DNA of 25,883 bases from JBGSYN01 sp041750975 (GTDB lineage Bacteria; Pseudomonadota; Alphaproteobacteria; Geminicoccales; Geminicoccaceae), in the NCBI GenBank assembly GCA_041750975.1, contig JBGSYN010000060.1, forward strand, positions 1 through 25,883, read 5' to 3'. How positions within the stretch are numbered: position 1 is the stretch's first letter; every line of letters begins with the position of its first letter. Shown one piece after another: positions 22,596-25,883 of the stretch. A program made the position numbers and the translations under genes. The notes beneath the pieces are model-generated. The model was not told the DNA's origin. It worked only from the letters and a program-made list of their open reading frames with translations, and searched no databases.

Positions 22596-24377
22596 ATGGA
22601 ATCCGAACGCACGATCCGCCGTCTCGCCGCCGTCTTTGTCGCGGATGTCGTCGGCTATTCGCGCCTGATGGGCGAGGACGAAGTCGGTGCGTTGGCGGCC
22701 TTGAACCTGTACCGGGAGACAGAGTTCAACCCGGCCGTGGCACGGCATAATGGCCGGATCGTCAAATTGATGGGCGATGGAACCCTCGTCGAGTTCGCGA
22801 GTGTTTTCGATGCCGTCGATTGCGCCGTGGCCATTCAAAAGGCAGCATTGGGATCGGAAAAGGGACCGGCGGTGACGTTGCGGATCGGCGTCAATCTGGG
22901 TGACATCATCATTCAGGGCGATGACATCTACGGCGACGGCGTCAACATCGCCGCACGGCTCGAGCCACAGGCGAAGCCCGGCGGCGTCTGCATCTCGTCG
23001 GTCGTGAACGAGAGCGTCCGCGGCCGTCCGGACACAGCGTTCGTCGACGGCGGCGAGGTTACGGTCAAGAACATCGTCCGGCCGATCCGGGTCTGGCACT
23101 GGCATCCGGAGGACGCCGCCCGGTCGGGGTTTCCGGCCGGTCCCGCCACCCCACCACGTCAAGCCGAACGCAAGCCCGACATTGCGTCGATCGCTGTCCT
23201 GCCGTTCAACAACATGTCGGGCGACGCCGATCAGGAATATTTCTCCGACGGTATCAGCGAGGACATCATCACGGATCTCTCCAAGGTGCCCGGCCTTCTT
23301 GTGATCGCCCGCAATTCCAGCTTCGCCTACAAGGGCAAGGCGGTCGATCTGCGTGCAGTCGGGCGGGAACTGGGCGTCGGGCACGTTCTCGAGGGTAGCG
23401 TCCGGCGTGCGGGCGACCGGGTGCGGATCACTGCCCAGTTGATCGACGCCCTGACCGGCGGCCATCTCTGGGCTGACCGCTTCGACCGCAACCTCACCGA
23501 TATTTTCGCCGTTCAAGACGAGGTCACGCTCGAGATCGTCGATGCGTTGAAGATCAAGCTGAGCCCTGCGGAAAAGGCCAACATCGCGAGCATGGGCACG
23601 ACGAACATGGAGGCGCATGACAATTTCCTGCGGATGAGGGATCTCATCCTTTCGCCGGGGTTAACCCCGGCAGGTTGGAAACGCGCCATGGAGCATGGTC
23701 GACGCGCCGTCGAACTGGATCCGACTTACGTGCAGGCCCTTGGTCTATGGTCGACCTTCCAATGGCTGGATTTTCATAACGGCTGGTCGGGCGATACGCC
23801 TGAGGTCGTGGCGGCTAAAGCGAACACACTGGCAGACCGGGCCATGGCGATCGATCCGCACGATCCGTTCGCCAATAATGCAGTCGCGGTCGCGGCTCGG
23901 TTTGAGCCGGACTACGATCGGGCCGCTGCCGCCATCGAGCGAACGCTGTCAATCATCCCGGATTATGGTCTAGGCTTGTTTTCGCGAGCCGATATCGCGA
24001 TTGGCGCCGGCCGACCCGAAGATGCCGTTCCCGATCTCGAGCGCGCCATCCGTCTTGATCCCGCCTGGTCGCATCAGTACCTGCAGTTCCTCGGCCAGGC
24101 GCATTTCCTGCAGGGCCACTACGAAACCGCGGCGCTGATGTTCCGCGAGCGGCTGCACCTGGCGAAGGATACCGATATCGGTCGCGCCTGGCTTGCCGCA
24201 TCGCTGGGCCACCTCGGCGAGATTGCCGAAGCGCGTCAGACCTGGGCCGATCTCTTGAAGATCAATCCAGATTTTTCGATAGCACCCCGCCTCGCGCGGT
24301 TTCTCTATGCGCGGCCGGCCGATCCCGACAACGTCATGGCCGGCCTCGCCAAGGCCGGACTGCCCGCACCTTCCTGA
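22596..24377 (+). CDS. Class III cyclase / TolB-like / TPR protein (2)
   Basis: A 593-residue cyclase with the complete set of class III catalytic positions: D17 (FVADVVGYSRLMG) and D61 (KLMGDGTLVEF) for metals, adenine-specifying K57 and D110 (DIYGDGVN), and N117 and R121 (NIAARLE) for the transition state. It is therefore expected to make cAMP from ATP. A TolB N-terminal-like region follows (about 195-320: IAVLPFNNMSGD, YFSDGISEDIITDLSKV), then TPR-like helices to the C-terminus (ELDPTYVQAL, AIRLDPAWSHQYLQFLGQAHFLQGHYETA in parts). GGCGGA precedes the ATG. No membrane segment. Same architecture as the gene at 12199-13941 but clearly diverged in the catalytic domain. Confidence 0.92.
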   Translation: MESERTIRRLAAVFVADVVGYSRLMGEDEVGALAALNLYRETEFNPAVARHNGRIVKLMGDGTLVEFASVFDAVDCAVAIQKAALGSEKGPAVTLRIGVNLGDIIIQGDDIYGDGVNIAARLEPQAKPGGVCISSVVNESVRGRPDTAFVDGGEVTVKNIVRPIRVWHWHPEDAARSGFPAGPATPPRQAERKPDIASIAVLPFNNMSGDADQEYFSDGISEDIITDLSKVPGLLVIARNSSFAYKGKAVDLRAVGRELGVGHVLEGSVRRAGDRVRITAQLIDALTGGHLWADRFDRNLTDIFAVQDEVTLEIVDALKIKLSPAEKANIASMGTTNMEAHDNFLRMRDLILSPGLTPAGWKRAMEHGRRAVELDPTYVQALGLWSTFQWLDFHNGWSGDTPEVVAAKANTLADRAMAIDPHDPFANNAVAVAARFEPDYDRAAAAIERTLSIIPDYGLGLFSRADIAIGAGRPEDAVPDLERAIRLDPAWSHQYLQFLGQAHFLQGHYETAALMFRERLHLAKDTDIGRAWLAASLGHLGEIAEARQTWADLLKINPDFSIAPRLARFLYARPADPDNVMAGLAKAGLPAPS

Positions 24378-24379
24378 CG

Positions 24380-24409
24380 TTTCCGCGACCCTCTCGGGTC
24401 GTCCGGAAA
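24380..24409. terminator. Bidirectional hairpin between convergent genes
   Basis: Two stacked stems: TTTCCG/CGGAAA outside and CGACCC/GGGTCG inside, with a TCTC loop and a 2-base bulge (TC) on the right arm. It lies just after the cyclase stop and 42 bases from the convergent DUF2252 stop, suited to serve both genes. Confidence 0.6.
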
Positions 24410-24450
24410 TTGGCCGTCGCCAAGGAGCGCCGGCCCCGTCAGACGCACCG

Positions 24451-25863
24451 TTAGCGGTAGCTCTTCATAAGGTATTGGAAAGCGCCATGCTCGTGATCCC
24501 GCTTGTAGAAGGCGTGGTCCCGGTGCAGGCGTTCGAGCGCGCCCTCGGCGACGTCGAGCACGTCCTCGATGAAGAGCGCTACCGGCGTCAACGCATCGAG
24601 GATGTGCGGTTCGATTTCGTAGTCGAGCTTGCCTAAATCGTCGGAGCGGGCGTGCGCCTGCGCCAGGGCTCGCCCGCAGACTTGTGCATATTCCCGCCAG
24701 GTATCCTTGGAGAGATCGTCGAGATCGATGTCGTCGCGGAACGGCGCACGCTCGCGCGACATGAAGCTGGTGTCGTCGAGCTTGACCTCGCCATAGAAGA
24801 CGTCGCCGTGGGCGAGATGCACGGATTGGCCGTGCGCAATGCGGTCGCCCCCGCTGCCGGCGTCGAACTCACCATTGGGAACGAGGCCTTCGAGCGCGGA
24901 GCGCCGCGCCTGCTTGAACTCGACGATCAGGTCGTCGCTCGCGTCCTGAGCCGGGCCCTCGAGGAGCACGTAATAGCGCGGCAGGCCGAGCGAGGCGGTA
25001 CCCTGGCCGTGACGGATGGCCACGTCCTTTACCTTCAGCGTTCCGATCCGACCCTCGGGTCGGATCTTGTTGCGCTTGGCGAGGCCGTCGATCGCATCCT
25101 GGAATGCCTCGATTCGGTGCGTGATCGGCGTAAACTCCTCGTTCGCCCGAAAGCTGCGGCCCGTCTCGTTCAGATAGCGCTTGCGCAGCCACTTCTCGCG
25201 GGACTTCGCGGCTTTGCTGAAGAGTCGGCGGATGACCTTGGGGCTGTTGTCGGGGCGAAGCTGCTCGCCCGACTCCGTGCCATGGCGGGCGTAGTACTCC
25301 ATGCCCGAGATATAGCCTTCGATGAAGTCGCGGGCGATACGGCGCTGGTGTTTGGCGCCAAGACCGCCTTGCTCGTCGACCGCGAGCATGAAGCCTGCAG
25401 CACCGCGCTTGAGATCCCAGGTGAACGGTCCGTAGCAGCTATCGTCGAAGTCGTTGACGCCGAAGATCGGGACGTTGTCGGCGTTCGGCATCACCCCGAA
25501 ATTCCCCGGATGCACGTCGCCGAGGAGCAGCACGGTGGGCATGCGCCGATCCTCGCCGGCCATGTCGCGATGAAAGAGCAGCGAGGTGCCGCGGAAGAAC
25601 GAGAAGGGCGAGCCGGCAAGCTCCGCGAATTTCTCCTCGGCACCCTGCGCCTTCTCGTCGATCCGCACGGCATGGTCCTCGATGATCGTCTCGCGCACAT
25701 GGATCCGCCGGGCGTGGCCCGTCAGCTGGTCCGGGCGCATCACGCAGAGGCCGTCGCCGTACTGTTGAGCCAGCGTGCGGAAAGCCTCGACACGATCGTT
25801 GTGCGTGGTCTCGGGAACGATCCCGTCCTCCTTCGCGGCACGGGTTTTCGTCTGTTTTGCCAT
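24451..25863 (-). CDS. DUF2252 family protein
   Basis: A 470-residue protein of the DUF2252 family, which has kinase-like (aminoglycoside phosphotransferase-type) motifs. Visible: FFRGTSLLFHRD (89-100), the catalytic-loop-like GDVHPGNFGV (115-124), the metal-site-like NDFDDSCYGPFTWDLKR (137-153), a lysine-containing EFKQARRSAL strand further on, and a C-terminal YAQVCGRALAQAHARSDD helix conserved in the family. Length is typical. AAAGG precedes the ATG. No signal peptide or membrane segment, so it is cytoplasmic. Substrate and physiological role are unknown; kinase activity is inferred from motif resemblance only. It is convergent with the cyclase gene and no partner gene is visible before the window ends. 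Confidence 0.9.
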   Translation of the reverse strand: MAKQTKTRAAKEDGIVPETTHNDRVEAFRTLAQQYGDGLCVMRPDQLTGHARRIHVRETIIEDHAVRIDEKAQGAEEKFAELAGSPFSFFRGTSLLFHRDMAGEDRRMPTVLLLGDVHPGNFGVMPNADNVPIFGVNDFDDSCYGPFTWDLKRGAAGFMLAVDEQGGLGAKHQRRIARDFIEGYISGMEYYARHGTESGEQLRPDNSPKVIRRLFSKAAKSREKWLRKRYLNETGRSFRANEEFTPITHRIEAFQDAIDGLAKRNKIRPEGRIGTLKVKDVAIRHGQGTASLGLPRYYVLLEGPAQDASDDLIVEFKQARRSALEGLVPNGEFDAGSGGDRIAHGQSVHLAHGDVFYGEVKLDDTSFMSRERAPFRDDIDLDDLSKDTWREYAQVCGRALAQAHARSDDLGKLDYEIEPHILDALTPVALFIEDVLDVAEGALERLHRDHAFYKRDHEHGAFQYLMKSYR

Positions 25864-25883
25864 GGATCGCCTTTCTCCGTGTC

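Noticed and set aside
20872..23618. Two long minus-strand frames (345 and 392 codons) across the DUF1254 and cyclase genes
   Set aside because: Composition is Asp/Val/Arg/His-rich as expected for antisense of GC-rich genes; no family resemblance.

Overview
The window looks like a GC-rich alphaproteobacterial chromosome segment, most plausibly from the order Hyphomicrobiales (rhizobia and relatives). The reasons are the codon use, two class III cyclase/TolB-like/TPR proteins, DUF1254/DUF1214 paralogues, a LuxR-HTH/GAF protein and several decayed genes. It reads as an accessory region: an insertion sequence, at least four gene remnants, dispersed degenerate repeats, many orphan genes and few long operons. 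I see no tRNA, rRNA, CRISPR array, phage module or integrase.

Layout. 1-930: a SnoaL-like protein (-) and the last ~55 codons of a sugar ABC-transporter permease. 1141-2682: an IS1182-family element with 28-bp terminal inverted repeats. 2916-4334: an exported DUF1254/DUF1214 protein. 4896-6902: a metal/thiol redox locus, comprising a membrane DUF305 protein and a glutaredoxin-MauE fusion on the minus strand, divergent from a broken CsoR-type repressor gene, with an operator-like palindrome between them. 7225-9464: a type-3 copper tyrosinase and a DUF2182 membrane protein. 9461-11172: a leaderless subtilase and a 93-residue companion on the opposite strand, whose last stop overlaps that of DUF2182. 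11640-11803: a second copy of the permease tail in the same orientation, so the two tails bracket the IS, DUF1254, copper and tyrosinase block. 11920-13941: a tiny lipoprotein and a class III cyclase. 14629-16709: a truncated DMT exporter, then a translationally coupled SnoaL-like/MFS pair. 16911-20720: an HTH-GAF regulator, an orphan hisC, an MDR oxidoreductase with a short overlapping upstream ORF, an ester-cyclase remnant and a small conserved-looking protein. 20896-25863: a second DUF1254 protein, a second cyclase and a DUF2252 protein.

Most interesting part. Positions 4896-11172 may form one functional neighbourhood for a copper enzyme: metal and thiol handling in the membrane (glutaredoxin-MauE, DUF305, DUF2182), a tyrosinase with a C-terminal beta-rich domain of the kind that is proteolytically removed in plant and fungal enzymes, and a subtilase operon beside it. 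The repressor gene of this locus appears inactivated (stop at codon 5, internal deletion), while the operator-like site is still recognisable. The functional links are inference; gene identities rest on motifs read directly from the sequence.
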